A DNA stretch of 57,423 nt from an uncultured Alphaproteobacteria bacterium (GCA_944391465.1 CALXTS010000009.1:1-57423); one strand, 5' to 3'; positions 8,330 to 17,377 are shown, counted from the first letter of the stretch. Program-made: numbers and translations. The notes: generated by a model not told the origin, from the sequence alone.

Positions 8330-9718
8330 CTATTCTCCGCATTTAATTTTATCTATCAGTTCTTTAACTGAGGGAATTCCATTTCGATACAGCGGATCTG
8401 TTGCAAAACGATATACCTGATGTCCCGCAAACAGCAAATTATCCATAATGCTACCATTGTGGCTGACATCATATAATGTTTTATGAATACAATATGAACG
8501 AGGATCCGGCAAGCGTCCGGTGCTTCCGTTTGCTTGAGACCAAGAAGAAAATTGGCATTGAGATAAACACCCTACACAATTTTTACGATCTTCCTTCATC
8601 TGTTTCCATTCATTCGGCGTTAAGAAAACAACCGTAGAATCCGGCGTTTCCTTAATTTCTGTATAACCGGAATTAATTTGACGCTGCGCTTTTTCCGCAT
8701 CTTCAGGTTTTATGTAAACGGTTTTGGTTTCACTGATTTTAAGCGGATGGGTATAATCTCCGTTCGCTTCCGCCACAAATGAAACTTCTCCTTGTTTTCT
8801 TGTCATTAAACGCTCTAAAAACGTATTTTTAACTGCTGAGGAGAAAAAGCCTGTCGGACTAAATTTTTGTAAAACGACATCTCCGTTTTTAAGATGGAGC
8901 ATCAACTTTTTCCATGCATCACTTATCGGACTTTCCTTGGTAATCATTGGGCGTGTACCAAATTGAAATGCTATTTTCCCGATATCCGGATTATCCATAT
9001 AGTCTTTCCAATCATTTAATGACCAAACGCCACCGGCCAAAATAATCGGTTTTTCCTCCAATCCCAATTGATTCATAACTTTTCTTAACTCAACCAATCG
9101 CATATATGGTGTTTGCGGGCTGTTTGGATCTTCAGCATTTGACAATCCGTTATGCCCTCCGGCAAGCCATGGATCTTCATAAACAACACCGCCGAGATAT
9201 TCCACAAAGCGATTGTAGGCTCTTTTCCATAAAACTTGAAAAGCGCGCGCGGAAGACACTATTGGATAATAATAAACACCAAAACGTGATGCAATCTCGC
9301 CTAATCTGTATGGTAATCCGGCACCACAGGTAACTCCGTGAATTAAACCTTTCGCTTTTTCTAAAACGCCGTTCAAAATTGCTTCTGAACCGCCAAGCTC
9401 CCACAGCATATTCATATGAATACGTCCGTTACCTCCCGAAACCTCATGAGCTACTTGGGCTTGAGCTATTCCGCCTTTGATTGATTGTTCAATCATTTCT
9501 TCATGACGTTCTTTACGATCTTTTTTGAGATATCTCTCAAAAATAACATGACCTTCGTTATCATAGTAGTCAGGGCTTACGCCTGAAAAAGTCCCAACAC
9601 AGTTTTCATGCGCCCACGCACCAGAACTGCGGCCGTCACTTCCGTTTATCCCTTTTCCGCCTTCAACCAACGGAAATACTTCTTTTCCGGAAATGATGAT
9701 TGGTTTTAAATTTATCAC
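8330..9718 (-). CDS. Nitronate monooxygenase-like FMN-dependent protein
   Basis: This 462-residue protein resembles the FMN-binding TIM-barrel family that includes nitronate monooxygenase, 2-nitropropane dioxygenase and enoyl-ACP reductase II. Supporting segments are GGIAQAQVAHEVSGG, GLIHGVTCGAGLPYR, KPIILAGGVWS and the phosphate-binding KIAFQFGTRPM. The C-terminal ~110 residues go beyond the plain barrel and carry a CVGCLSQCQ cluster that could bind metal or an Fe-S centre. The start is GTG with AAAGGA 8 bases upstream. It follows the kinase gene by 53 bases with no terminator, so it may be the last gene of the lptM-vWA-PP2C-kinase operon. The substrate is unknown. Confidence 0.75.
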   Translation of the reverse strand: MINLKPIIISGKEVFPLVEGGKGINGSDGRSSGAWAHENCVGTFSGVSPDYYDNEGHVIFERYLKKDRKERHEEMIEQSIKGGIAQAQVAHEVSGGNGRIHMNMLWELGGSEAILNGVLEKAKGLIHGVTCGAGLPYRLGEIASRFGVYYYPIVSSARAFQVLWKRAYNRFVEYLGGVVYEDPWLAGGHNGLSNAEDPNSPQTPYMRLVELRKVMNQLGLEEKPIILAGGVWSLNDWKDYMDNPDIGKIAFQFGTRPMITKESPISDAWKKLMLHLKNGDVVLQKFSPTGFFSSAVKNTFLERLMTRKQGEVSFVAEANGDYTHPLKISETKTVYIKPEDAEKAQRQINSGYTEIKETPDSTVVFLTPNEWKQMKEDRKNCVGCLSQCQFSSWSQANGSTGRLPDPRSYCIHKTLYDVSHNGSIMDNLLFAGHQVYRFATDPLYRNGIPSVKELIDKIKCGE

Positions 9719-9771
9719 AGTTTTTCCTTTATATTAAATTACTCAAATCTTGTTTTTATACCATATTATGA

Positions 9772-11220
9772 TTACGGCGCCAAATCAAGCAAATTTTTAG
9801 GGATATCATTTATTGAAACCAATGCAATAATAATACATATAAATGCATAAACCTGTAGCATATCCGTTATGGTTTTATTTTGAAATATTGGGAATTTATC
9901 TCCGTATTTCTTGAAAAATCGGTTAATTAATACCATCATAAATGTAGTTATTATTGCCTGAATTCCAAGATTTAAACTCAAAACAAATTCTTTGACTTGT
10001 TGCATTATTGTTGGTAAGAAGCTGAAAAACAGCATATACAAACCGATTATACCAAATGATATTTTTTGCATCTTGGTATCAAAAGCGGCTTTCTTTTCTT
10101 TATCTTTCTTTACATTTTCTAACGATAGTTTACTGATTTCTATCCCCCTGATTTTTTCAGGTGTTTGAATTTGATGGCGGCGGGCATTCATATCATGTAA
10201 AAATTTATCTTCCATTATACATAAGCCGCATCCTTTTGAGGTAAAATATACATGATTATGGTCTTTTTTGCATTGTTTCAGATTATGCATGACTTTCCAT
10301 AAATGTTCTTGCCATTCATAAGCTGTCGGCCTGTCTCCGCCTTTTGTAAACGCTCTTTCAAACAAGTTTAATGTTTCTTTATCAAAATATTCATGAATGC
10401 TGTATGGATGCGGCGCCTGATAACTATCCGGCCAAAGTCCGTATGCATAATGATATTCCTCTATCCGATTTTGAATAGTCAACATATCATTTCCGTTTTT
10501 TCTCGGCGTTCCCGAAAACGGATGTATTCCGTTGTTTAATAATTTGAATATAATTACGGCTAATGCAAATTTATCTTGCTCTTCTCCCATTTCTGCGCAA
10601 GACAAATCCATTCCTTCAGGGTAAATATATTCTTCACTCACAAATTCGGCCGGATAGCGGTTCCTCTCTCCCTGAATGGAAAAGCCATCACAATCTATCA
10701 TCGCAACAAGCATATTTTCTTTATATACAAAGACATTTGAGGGTTTTAAATCTACGATATAGTGTCCGCATTTATGTAACGACGTAACCATTGAAGCTAA
10801 ATTATATGCCGCAAATACCCTATATGCATATTTTTCCGTTAACCCCAATTTTTTTCGAATTGCTTTTTGCATTAAGTGATCAAGTGAAACGGCTGCATTC
10901 ATATTAATCAGCGGCATCAGATATCCAACGCAAAAACCTTTTTCATCTTCTAAAATTGCTTCCGGCCAAGCTATCTGTGGATATAAAGTGCCTTCAATTT
11001 CAACCGGTTCAAATTTTGGGCGGTTTAAAAGCATTCCTTCCAGTTTTTGACGATTTGTTTTGCTTTTTGTGGTGTTGTGAAAAATTTTTGCAACCATACT
11101 CGGATTATCTTTAACAAGATAAATCTTTCCCGATGCGCCCCCTTTATTTATCATATCTCCGAGTATAATTTTTTTAAATACTCCATCCGCATAAAGAGCA
11201 TTATATATTTGTGTTTCCAT
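9772..11220 (-). CDS. Membrane-anchored Ser/Thr protein kinase of the TerY-P/YegI type
   Basis: This is a predicted eukaryotic-like protein kinase of 482 residues. A Gly-rich loop (KGGASGKIY, 27-34), the ATP-anchoring Lys45 (VAKIF), the catalytic loop H153-x3-D157-L-K159-x2-N162 and the metal-binding D176-C-D178-G-F are all present, so it should be active. GIHPFSG near 231 is typical of the YegI-like branch. A zinc-ribbon-like knot (Cys317, His321/323, Cys331, Cys334) follows, then about three membrane helices in the last 90 residues, which would place the kinase at the inner face of the membrane. Its ATG directly abuts the stop of the PP2C gene (TAA-ATG), implying coupled translation. Partners are the phosphatase (11221) and vWA protein (11951). 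Confidence 0.88.
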   Translation of the reverse strand: METQIYNALYADGVFKKIILGDMINKGGASGKIYLVKDNPSMVAKIFHNTTKSKTNRQKLEGMLLNRPKFEPVEIEGTLYPQIAWPEAILEDEKGFCVGYLMPLINMNAAVSLDHLMQKAIRKKLGLTEKYAYRVFAAYNLASMVTSLHKCGHYIVDLKPSNVFVYKENMLVAMIDCDGFSIQGERNRYPAEFVSEEYIYPEGMDLSCAEMGEEQDKFALAVIIFKLLNNGIHPFSGTPRKNGNDMLTIQNRIEEYHYAYGLWPDSYQAPHPYSIHEYFDKETLNLFERAFTKGGDRPTAYEWQEHLWKVMHNLKQCKKDHNHVYFTSKGCGLCIMEDKFLHDMNARRHQIQTPEKIRGIEISKLSLENVKKDKEKKAAFDTKMQKISFGIIGLYMLFFSFLPTIMQQVKEFVLSLNLGIQAIITTFMMVLINRFFKKYGDKFPIFQNKTITDMLQVYAFICIIIALVSINDIPKNLLDLAP

Positions 11221-11967
11221 TTACTTTACCTTTATCCAGACTAATGTTTTATCATCCGAATTCAGTCTTTGGGCTTTCGGATTATTCAATGTGTTCGTCA
11301 AAGCTCTTATGGCTTTCGATTTAACTTTTTCTTGGCTTAAAAAATTATTAATCGGCTCTATAAAACCTCGTTCTACCTTTTTGAAATCTTTTGCAAATGA
11401 AAAAGCTGTTAATCCATCACTCATTAAAAAAATGGTTTTTACATCTGATAAACTTGTAAAACGTAAATTTTCTTTCCAGCTTTCTTGCGTATAAAAAAAG
11501 GTTTCACATGAAAAAGAGCCGTTCTCCGGAAGCGAGGCGCTGAAATTATGATAATCCCCGTCATGGAAGGCTATTGCAGCTCCGTCTCCGATATGAAATA
11601 TAAGGCCATTTTTTCCATTATAAACAAAACCAACAACCGTTGCCGCAAAACTACCTAAGTTTTCTACGCTCTTCCCTTTATTCAACCGATGAAGCAGCAA
11701 CTTTCCGCGCGCCACTTTAACGGATTGGTAAATTGCTTCTTTTATCTCTTCAAAAGGATGATTTTTCAGAATATCACATATGGTTTCACATACTATACGC
11801 GCACCAATTTTTCCGTATTTTGCAGAACCGGCACCGTCAGAAACTACCGCAACTAAATTTTTGCCGCAGACATGTTTATAATAATCTTGGCACGGCAAGC
11901 CCTTATGGGTATGCAACGATCCGATTACGCTGGCGGCAATAACTTTTATTTCAGATTTCTTCATCAT
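11221..11967 (-). CDS. PP2C-family protein phosphatase (YegK-like)
   Basis: This is a predicted metal-dependent Ser/Thr phosphatase. From the chosen ATG at 11967 it has 248 residues. The PP2C metal ligands are visible: SDGAGS (Asp44), GDGA near 128, MSDG (Asp184) and the closing SDD (Asp238-Asp239). The open frame extends to 12036, but those extra residues lie inside the vWA gene and have no family character. The chosen start overlaps the vWA stop by 17 bases. The likely job is to reverse phosphorylation by the adjacent kinase, as in vWA-PP2C-kinase triads. The next codon, 11964, is also ATG. Confidence 0.9.
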   Translation of the reverse strand: MMKKSEIKVIAASVIGSLHTHKGLPCQDYYKHVCGKNLVAVVSDGAGSAKYGKIGARIVCETICDILKNHPFEEIKEAIYQSVKVARGKLLLHRLNKGKSVENLGSFAATVVGFVYNGKNGLIFHIGDGAAIAFHDGDYHNFSASLPENGSFSCETFFYTQESWKENLRFTSLSDVKTIFLMSDGLTAFSFAKDFKKVERGFIEPINNFLSQEKVKSKAIRALTNTLNNPKAQRLNSDDKTLVWIKVK

Positions 11968-12643
11968 TATTCCATTCGCCGATATCTTCCAACAAATCTG
12001 GAATATTGGGGCTGGCTTTGGAAATGCAAGATACACTCCGACTCAGCCATAAGAAAAACTCGGTAAATTTTAATCCTGTAAGGCGTTTGGGCGATATTGT
12101 AGAGAATTTTGCCAACTTTTCTAAATTGGCTCCTTGTGTTCCAACAGCGTGAATGACTACTTTTTTGTTATTTTGCGCATTCCTGCATTTTGCGGCTATT
12201 TGCTCCCAATCATAATCCGTGGGTTCGCCATCGCTGATTAAAAATATCCACGGACGTTTTGAGGTTATTCCACAACTATCATATCGACATTTTTGTTCTT
12301 CTATTTTTTGAAGAGCTAACTCCATGGCTTTTCCCAAAGGAGTTAGTCCGCCGGCTTCCATCGTCGGAGCTTCAAAATTCATTGCATCTACCCAATCTGA
12401 TGAAATGACTGCTTCATCTTTACCAAAAGCCTTTATTATCAGAAGTTGAACTCTGGAACTGGCATCTATATCGTCTTTCAGTTCTCTTTCCAAGGCCTTT
12501 AGACCGGCATTGAGTTGTTTTATCGGCTCCCCTCGCATTGAACCGGAACAATCCAACACCAAAACACACGGCGTACGTTCATTTGCGTTGTCTGCAAATT
12601 CAACATACGGAATCATCTCATATTCAAATTCTTCTTTTGCCAT
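11951..12643 (-). CDS. vWA-domain protein, TerY/YegL-like
   Basis: This 230-residue protein is essentially one von Willebrand factor A domain. The metal-ion-dependent adhesion site is intact: D31-x-S33-x-S35 (DCSGSM), Thr101 (GGLTPLG) and Asp138 (ISDGEPTD). It resembles TerY of tellurite-resistance clusters and E. coli YegL, which pair with a PP2C phosphatase and a kinase, exactly as here. The start has AAAGGA upstream, and the first bases of that site form part of the TAA stop of the upstream lipoprotein gene, so the two are probably cotranslated. No other ter genes (terA-F, terZ) are in the window. It probably binds a protein ligand through the metal site. Confidence 0.9.
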   Translation of the reverse strand: MAKEEFEYEMIPYVEFADNANERTPCVLVLDCSGSMRGEPIKQLNAGLKALERELKDDIDASSRVQLLIIKAFGKDEAVISSDWVDAMNFEAPTMEAGGLTPLGKAMELALQKIEEQKCRYDSCGITSKRPWIFLISDGEPTDYDWEQIAAKCRNAQNNKKVVIHAVGTQGANLEKLAKFSTISPKRLTGLKFTEFFLWLSRSVSCISKASPNIPDLLEDIGEWNNDEEI

Positions 12644-12654
12644 TTTTTGTTCCT

Positions 12655-12777
12655 TTATCTTGACGGATATGTATGCGGATAACCACTACCCGTTATAGGC
12701 TCCGGGGCAGACACTTTCCCGCAACCGCTTAGAGTAATTAATAAAAATAGAGCTAAAATCGGTAAATATTTTTTCAT
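12655..12777 (-). CDS. lptM: LptM-like small lipoprotein
   Basis: This 40-residue gene has the start MKKYLPILALFL, a lipobox LSGC with the lipidated Cys at residue 19, and a short tail with a PEP segment and ending HTYPSR. This matches the small lipoproteins now called LptM, which help the LptDE lipopolysaccharide translocon mature at the outer membrane. AAAGGA precedes the ATG by about 7 bases. In alphaproteobacteria it usually lies between argH and lysA, with tlpA divergent upstream of argH. Here tlpA is still divergent next door, but argH and lysA are missing and a kinase triad follows. The call rests on a short sequence plus context. Confidence 0.8.
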   Translation of the reverse strand: MKKYLPILALFLLITLSGCGKVSAPEPITGSGYPHTYPSR

Positions 12778-12861
12778 ATACAAATCCTTTACTTATTTTG
12801 TGCTATGTTATAATAATATACAGCTAAGAGTTAAGTAAAAATTAAGTTATGCAGAGAATCC

Positions 12862-13392
12862 ATGTTAAAAAAAGTTTTATTTTTAGGATTATTCTTGCTT
12901 GGTCTGGTATCTCCCGCCCAAGCAAAAAACGGGCTTAATATTTTTCAATATCCCCGTGAGGCTCCTCAAGATAAATTTTACAACCAATACGGCGGTAAAG
13001 TTACTCTTGCGGATTTTAAAGGACAGTTTGTTATTTTGGTTTTTTGGTCTCGCTACTGCGCGCCTTGTATCAAGGAGCTAGATAACCTCAATAACTTCCA
13101 TAACAAAACAAAAAAAGATGGTATCAAGGTTATGATTATTTCTCGGTTAGATGAATGGAAAAACCTTGACGAGTTAAAAAAATTTCTTAAAAGATTTAAA
13201 GCCAGTGATTTAGATTTTTATTTAGATGACAAATCTAAGTTAACAGAAAGTTTTGGTATCTTTGCCTATCCACACACCGTTTTGATTAACAAAAAAGGTC
13301 AAGAATTCGGCAGAATCCGCGGCGCTGTTATTTGGGATGATGATGATGTCATTGAATATATGTATAAAATTAAAGCTCAACACGGACAATAA
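12862..13392 (+). CDS. TlpA-family periplasmic thioredoxin-like protein
   Basis: This is a predicted periplasmic thiol-disulfide oxidoreductase of 176 residues. A signal peptide (about residues 1-21, ending AQA) is followed by a thioredoxin fold with the active site C66-A-P-C69 in FWSRYCAPC and the cis-Pro region AYPHTVLINKKG. TlpA/ResA-type proteins keep specific periplasmic cysteines reduced, often for cytochrome maturation; the partner here is unknown. It is divergent from the lptM operon, as in other alphaproteobacteria, and is 3 bases from gpt, so the pair is probably cotranscribed. Confidence 0.9.
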   Translation: MLKKVLFLGLFLLGLVSPAQAKNGLNIFQYPREAPQDKFYNQYGGKVTLADFKGQFVILVFWSRYCAPCIKELDNLNNFHNKTKKDGIKVMIISRLDEWKNLDELKKFLKRFKASDLDFYLDDKSKLTESFGIFAYPHTVLINKKGQEFGRIRGAVIWDDDDVIEYMYKIKAQHGQ

Positions 13393-13395
13393 ATT

Positions 13396-13833
13396 ATGAC
13401 TGATAATAAAATATATATTTCATGGGAAGATTTTCATAAAGACGCAAAGGGGTTGGCAACTCTTTTAAAAGAACAAAATCATTTTAATAAAGTTATTGCC
13501 ATAAGCCGCGGAGGTTTAATTCCTGCTGGTATTGTTACTTATGAGCTTGATATCAGAAATTGTGAAACAGTTAATATGTCCAGTTATGATGATAATTATA
13601 TTAGACGTGATGATGCGGATATTGAGCTTTCTGCTAAAATAGCAGATGTGGATGAGCATACTATATTTATTGATGATTTATCTGACAGTGGTCGCACCTT
13701 CCAAATTTTACGACAACTGTTTCCCAAAGCAAAATTCGCCAGTGTCTATGCAAAGCCTCAAGGGCAGAAATATGCTGATATTTTTTATAAAGAGGTTCCT
13801 GATGATTGGATTGTTTTTCCTTGGGATTTGTAA
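13396..13833 (+). CDS. gpt: Xanthine-guanine phosphoribosyltransferase
   Basis: This is a purine-salvage enzyme that joins guanine, xanthine or hypoxanthine to PRPP. The 145 residues are close to E. coli Gpt (152). AISRGGLIPAGI near residue 35, the PRPP-binding IFIDDLSDSGRT (about 90-101) and the C-terminal DDWIVFPWDL all align with Gpt. The ATG is 3 bases after the tlpA-like stop, and a strong terminator follows. Salvage of preformed purines fits a host-associated life style, but that is inference. Confidence 0.93.
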   Translation: MTDNKIYISWEDFHKDAKGLATLLKEQNHFNKVIAISRGGLIPAGIVTYELDIRNCETVNMSSYDDNYIRRDDADIELSAKIADVDEHTIFIDDLSDSGRTFQILRQLFPKAKFASVYAKPQGQKYADIFYKEVPDDWIVFPWDL

Positions 13834-13838
13834 CTATG

Positions 13839-13870
13839 AAATAAAGGCTGCTTTGACGCAGCCTTTATTT
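13839..13870. terminator. Strong bidirectional terminator
   Basis: A 13-bp perfect stem (13839-13851 with 13858-13870) around the loop TTTGAC has A-rich and T-rich outer arms, so it can terminate in both directions. It separates gpt from the convergent PilT/DotB-like ATPase gene, whose TAA stop overlaps its right edge. Confidence 0.9.
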
Positions 13871-14835
13871 TAATCAAGCTCAGGGAATAGCGGCATTCCT
13901 CGACTCATTCGTGTCATTTGCGTCTCTATCGATGTACCTAAATTTATTTTTCCAGCTTTTATTATTCCGCGAACTTGGTCTCCTTTATTGGTATCCGGAT
14001 TAGCAAAAAGAAAACTTAATTGCGGTCTTTTCATTGCTGTTCCGACTAAATTTTGGTGTATAACACCTAAAAGCCCTCTGGAAAGCAAATCATATGCCAA
14101 TTCCTCACTCATATTTGCCGATGATGCATATTTTACAATTGATGTTATTGCATCGGTAACATTATTGGCGTGGATAGTTGAGAGAACCAAGTGTCCTGAT
14201 GTTGCCGCTCGTAAAACTTCACTTGCGGTATCCGGCGTTCTTATCTCTCCTACCATAATGTACCTCGGTCGCGATCTTAGAGCTTGTTTCAGACTTTCTC
14301 CCCAGCCGTCCTCACTCGGAACCGTCTGCTTGCATAAACCAAGTCCTCCGCGCATTGACTGATAAACCCCGTCTAAAGGCTGTTCTGCCGGATCTTCAAT
14401 TGTATAGGCAAAACCGCCCTCTCTGCTTAAATACTCCTTTAACAAACTGGAAATTGATGTTGTTTTTCCAACACCGGTCGGACCGGCCCATAAAATCAGC
14501 CCAGAACAATTACTCAATGTCAATAAGTAGTTTATTAACGGTTGCGGAAAGCCTAACATGCTGAAAGGAGGAACCTTTTCCGGCATTTTTCTTACGCAGA
14601 ATTGCGGACCCGTAATTGTTTCACTCCTTTCTACACGGTAAAGGATTTTATTATAATTTACTGAGTAACTGGTATTTACGCCATTCCACCCTTTTTCCAA
14701 ACAAGAATAAAAACTATTAAAATCTTCCGGCTCAAATAGTGCCAAACCATTTAAGGTTTTCCTATCGGGAATGAATGCCTTCCGGTCCGGCGTAATATAA
14801 ATATCGGAAAATACTGTTTCGGTTATATTTGCCAT
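13870..14835 (-). CDS. Secretion/pilus-type ATPase, PilT/DotB-like
   Basis: This is a 321-residue ATPase of the GspE/PilT/VirB11 class. It shows Walker A GPTGVGKT (118-125), the Asp box YTIEDPAEQPLDG, Walker B RYIMVGEIR and the His box LSTIHANN. The short N-terminal domain and the spacing resemble PilT and DotB, which power pilus retraction or type IV secretion. No pilin, secretin or other secretion gene is nearby. The only partner is the Lon-like protease gene 13 bases upstream on the same strand, so the two may be cotranscribed. The transported or remodelled substrate cannot be inferred. Confidence 0.85.
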   Translation of the reverse strand: MANITETVFSDIYITPDRKAFIPDRKTLNGLALFEPEDFNSFYSCLEKGWNGVNTSYSVNYNKILYRVERSETITGPQFCVRKMPEKVPPFSMLGFPQPLINYLLTLSNCSGLILWAGPTGVGKTTSISSLLKEYLSREGGFAYTIEDPAEQPLDGVYQSMRGGLGLCKQTVPSEDGWGESLKQALRSRPRYIMVGEIRTPDTASEVLRAATSGHLVLSTIHANNVTDAITSIVKYASSANMSEELAYDLLSRGLLGVIHQNLVGTAMKRPQLSFLFANPDTNKGDQVRGIIKAGKINLGTSIETQMTRMSRGMPLFPELD

Positions 14836-14848
14836 ATCTTTTGCCTTT

Positions 14849-17287
14849 CTATCTTCCTAAACAGCCATGTGTTTCTTTAGCAAAGTGTACATATCTCTTA
14901 TAAAGGCTTTCTAATGCTTTTTGTACTTCATAATTAACTGTACCTTTGGGATATTTATCATTGCGTCCGAGAACACCGGCTTTCATGCCTGTCAGAATTT
15001 CTATACCATCATCTACCGTATCTATTGCGTAGATATGGAATTTTCCTTCATCTACGGCCGCTAAAATATCCTCTCTAAGCATTAAGTCTTTAACATTGGT
15101 TCGCGGAATTATTACTCCTTGTGTTCCTGTTAAACCTCTATGATTACATACATCAAAGAAACCTTCTATTTTTTCATTTACGCCACCGATTGGTTGAATT
15201 TCGCCAAACTGGTTAATTGAACCGGTTACGGCTATATTTTGCTTAATCGGAATCCCTGTTATTGCCGATATTAAGCAGTAATACTCCGTTGAAGATGCGC
15301 TGTCTCCGTCAACACCTCCGTATGATTGCTCAAAAACTATTGATGCACTTAAAGACAAGGGTGATGTTTTAGCGAATCGATTAGCTATCAGACTTTGCAA
15401 AATCAAAACACCTTTTGTGTGAATCGGCCCGCTCATCTCTATCTCTCGTTCTATATCGATAAACTCTCCTTTACCTAAACGAACCTGCGTTGTTATGCGC
15501 GCCGGTTTTCCAAAACTGGTACGAGAGAAATTATAAACAACTAGACCGTTGATTTGGCCAACTCTTTTGCCTTCAACATCTATTAATATCGTTCCGTTAT
15601 CTATTTGTTCAAGCATTGCTTGTTTTATGCGGTCACTACGATATATTTGGGCTTCTATGGCCTGTTCTATATGAGTTTTGCCTATTTGGTTGGCTTTTGA
15701 TTTGCGAGCCCAATAATCTGCCTCGCGAATCAAATCCCCGATTGAGGCGATATGTGCCGTCAATTTTCTTGAGTCTTCCGCCAGTCTTGATGAATATTCT
15801 ATGACTTTTGCTACGGCTTGTTTATTTAACGAACGTAATTTTTTCTTTTTGGAAAGTGATCCTATCAATTTGGCATATTCAATTTCATTTTCTTCCGTAC
15901 GATCCATTAAGATACCAAAGTCCGCCTCAACTTTAAAGAAGTCTGAAAAATCAGGATCCCGTTCACTCAAAACATCATATAAATCTTGATCCCCCGTTAA
16001 AATAACTTTTATGTTTAACGGTATCGGCTCAGGATCTAGCGATATTGTCGTAAACGTGGTCTCTTCACTGGGAGCCTCAATTTTAACTGTCTTTGAGGCC
16101 AGTGCACGTTTTAAGGAATCCCAAGCGTATGGTTGTAACAAAAGTTTGCGAGCGTCAATTAATAAAAATCCGCCATTAGCTCGATGCAATGCACCTGATT
16201 TGATTAATGTAAAGTCCGTCAGCAATGCTCCGTATTGTTGTATTCTTTCAACTCTGCCAACCAAATTTCCTTGGGTTGGATGGTCTAGATGGACTATTGG
16301 GGCTCCTGCCCCTTTTTCATTTTTGACAATAACATTTACCTTGAATTTGGCGTATTTATCCTCTTCCGGCTGTTTCATTTTCGAGAAAAGAGCGCTCAAA
16401 GCGTCTGTTCCGTTCTCTTCCGTATTGTTATTCTCTTGCTCGGGTAAAAATTCATCTATATTACTCGTAATATATTTTTGAATCTTTTTCAGAAAATCAT
16501 TTGCGCCTTTGTGTCCTTTGTATTTTGCGTGCAGTTCATCTACCGGATTTTTTACGGTTGCTTTTAAGAATTTTTCTCTTAAATTGTTAATTTCTTTACG
16601 TTGTTTATCTTCCCACTGCGGCATGTTTTGCGCGGTATTCTCTATTTCTTCTTGCATTTGATTAAGATCACCGAGCAATTGTTTCTTTTCTTCTTCAGGA
16701 AGTTCATCAAATGCCTCAGGACTTAAGACTTCTCCGTTTTTGACCGGCGCAACGACCAGACCAACCGGCATATGCAACAATGTCACGCTTTTTCCTTTGG
16801 CCTTTTTTTGAAGAACTTTTACATATTCCTCTTTATATTGACGATATTTTTCATGGATAATGTTTAGGCTTGCTTTATATTCCTCGTTCTCAACAATCAA
16901 TGGAATCGTGCTTGATAATGTCTCTATCAACTTATCTATATCTTTGGCAAAATCTGAGGCTGTTCCTGCCGGAAAACGCATTGCTTGCGGCTTGTATGTT
17001 TCCTCAAAATTATAAACATATGCCCAATCATCCGGTGTCGGACGCTTTTTGGCTTCCTCAACCAATACTCTTTTAACGAGACTGGTCTTACCGGTACCTT
17101 CAGGACCGAGGCAAAATAGATTATAGCCTTTTGACTGAATATTTATTCCTATCTCCACCGCACTCAGCGCTCTATCCTGTCCTAGTGCAGAAAGACGTTC
17201 CTCTAATTCTGCCGTGCTGGAAAAATTAAATTTTTTAGGATCGCATTTTGTATAAAGTTCATCTGAACCGAGTTTGGAGATTGTCAT
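14849..17287 (-). CDS. Lon-like ATP-dependent protease (AAA_32 type)
   Basis: This is an 812-residue protease of the S16 family, distinct from classical LonA because the substrate-binding LAN domain is missing. The N-terminal part has Walker A GPEGTGKTS (about 59-67) and a coiled-coil insertion (about 150-270). The AAA core includes ANGGFLLIDARKLL. The C-terminal protease domain has the catalytic Ser in GVDGDSASST and the catalytic Lys in IGGVNEKIEGF, so it should be active. AGGGA lies upstream of the ATG. These proteins occur in many proteobacteria; E. coli YcbZ is a shorter relative. The downstream neighbour is the PilT/DotB-like ATPase. Confidence 0.92.
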   Translation of the reverse strand: MTISKLGSDELYTKCDPKKFNFSSTAELEERLSALGQDRALSAVEIGINIQSKGYNLFCLGPEGTGKTSLVKRVLVEEAKKRPTPDDWAYVYNFEETYKPQAMRFPAGTASDFAKDIDKLIETLSSTIPLIVENEEYKASLNIIHEKYRQYKEEYVKVLQKKAKGKSVTLLHMPVGLVVAPVKNGEVLSPEAFDELPEEEKKQLLGDLNQMQEEIENTAQNMPQWEDKQRKEINNLREKFLKATVKNPVDELHAKYKGHKGANDFLKKIQKYITSNIDEFLPEQENNNTEENGTDALSALFSKMKQPEEDKYAKFKVNVIVKNEKGAGAPIVHLDHPTQGNLVGRVERIQQYGALLTDFTLIKSGALHRANGGFLLIDARKLLLQPYAWDSLKRALASKTVKIEAPSEETTFTTISLDPEPIPLNIKVILTGDQDLYDVLSERDPDFSDFFKVEADFGILMDRTEENEIEYAKLIGSLSKKKKLRSLNKQAVAKVIEYSSRLAEDSRKLTAHIASIGDLIREADYWARKSKANQIGKTHIEQAIEAQIYRSDRIKQAMLEQIDNGTILIDVEGKRVGQINGLVVYNFSRTSFGKPARITTQVRLGKGEFIDIEREIEMSGPIHTKGVLILQSLIANRFAKTSPLSLSASIVFEQSYGGVDGDSASSTEYYCLISAITGIPIKQNIAVTGSINQFGEIQPIGGVNEKIEGFFDVCNHRGLTGTQGVIIPRTNVKDLMLREDILAAVDEGKFHIYAIDTVDDGIEILTGMKAGVLGRNDKYPKGTVNYEVQKALESLYKRYVHFAKETHGCLGR

Positions 17288-17377
17288 AATAAAAATCCCT
17301 ATACATTAAGTTTATGATAAGTTATTTTTGATAATATAATGCTAAACACTAACATTGAGTAAATAAATCGGGCGTTG

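Noticed and set aside
16011..16481. 156-residue open frame on the + strand
   Set aside because: It is antisense to the Lon-like protease, whose motifs span the region; its composition is that of a shadow frame.
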